A stretch of 8,563 bases of DNA from DATJFH01 sp035495815 (GTDB lineage: Bacteria > Acidobacteriota > Terriglobia > Bryobacterales > Bryobacteraceae), in NCBI GenBank assembly GCA_035495815.1, contig DATJFH010000203.1, positions 1 to 8,563 of the forward strand, written 5' to 3'. The notes below the pieces were generated by a model. It searched no databases and was not told where the DNA came from. It saw only the letters and a program-made list of their open reading frames with translations. The stretch's first letter is position 1; each line of letters opens with the position of its first letter. Made by a program: the position numbers and the translations under genes. This document shows positions 7,610-8,563 of this stretch, piece by piece.

Positions 7610-8563
<954 letters not shown>

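Overview
The window is GC-rich, gene-dense bacterial DNA, most likely from an Acidobacteriota member of the Bryobacterales/Solibacter group. Three things point there: a secreted protein ending in the Solibacter-type C-terminal domain (TIGR03437 family), a macrolide-exporter-like permease tail of the kind very abundant in Acidobacteria (ADOP family), and a DUF1549/DUF1553 plus DUF1501 gene pair accompanied by a sulfatase. That last set is shared with Planctomycetes and Verrucomicrobia. The assignment is by protein family only; no rRNA or other marker gene is present.

Layout. Bases 1-570 (+) are the C-terminal end of an FtsX/MacB-type ABC permease whose start lies outside the window. It converges on a two-gene minus-strand unit: a secreted multi-Ig/BACON-like protein (4378 to 1943), then, 12 bases downstream, an AAHS-type major facilitator transporter (1930 to 587). 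A divergent intergenic region of about 200 bases (4379-4582) separates this unit from a plus-strand block. That block starts with a badly decayed sulfatase (about 4583-5263), followed by an intact secreted DUF1549-DUF1553 protein (5363-7609). Overlapping its end by 23 bases is a Tat-exported DUF1501 protein (from 7587) that runs off the right edge.

How the genes may work together. DUF1549/DUF1553 and DUF1501 proteins are commonly encoded as adjacent pairs, often near sulfatases, and are suspected to take part in processing of sulfated or complex polysaccharides; their biochemistry is not established. Here the sulfatase partner is dead, while the pair looks intact and has its own good -10 element (TATAAT, 5329-5334) just beyond the sulfatase remnant. 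The minus-strand pair suggests import of an aromatic or other organic acid linked to an adhesive or structural exoprotein, but that link rests only on gene spacing.

I see no RNA gene, CRISPR array, insertion sequence or clearly new system. The points most worth a second look are the sulfatase graveyard, its in-frame run-on into the DUF1549/DUF1553 gene, and the architecture of that protein.
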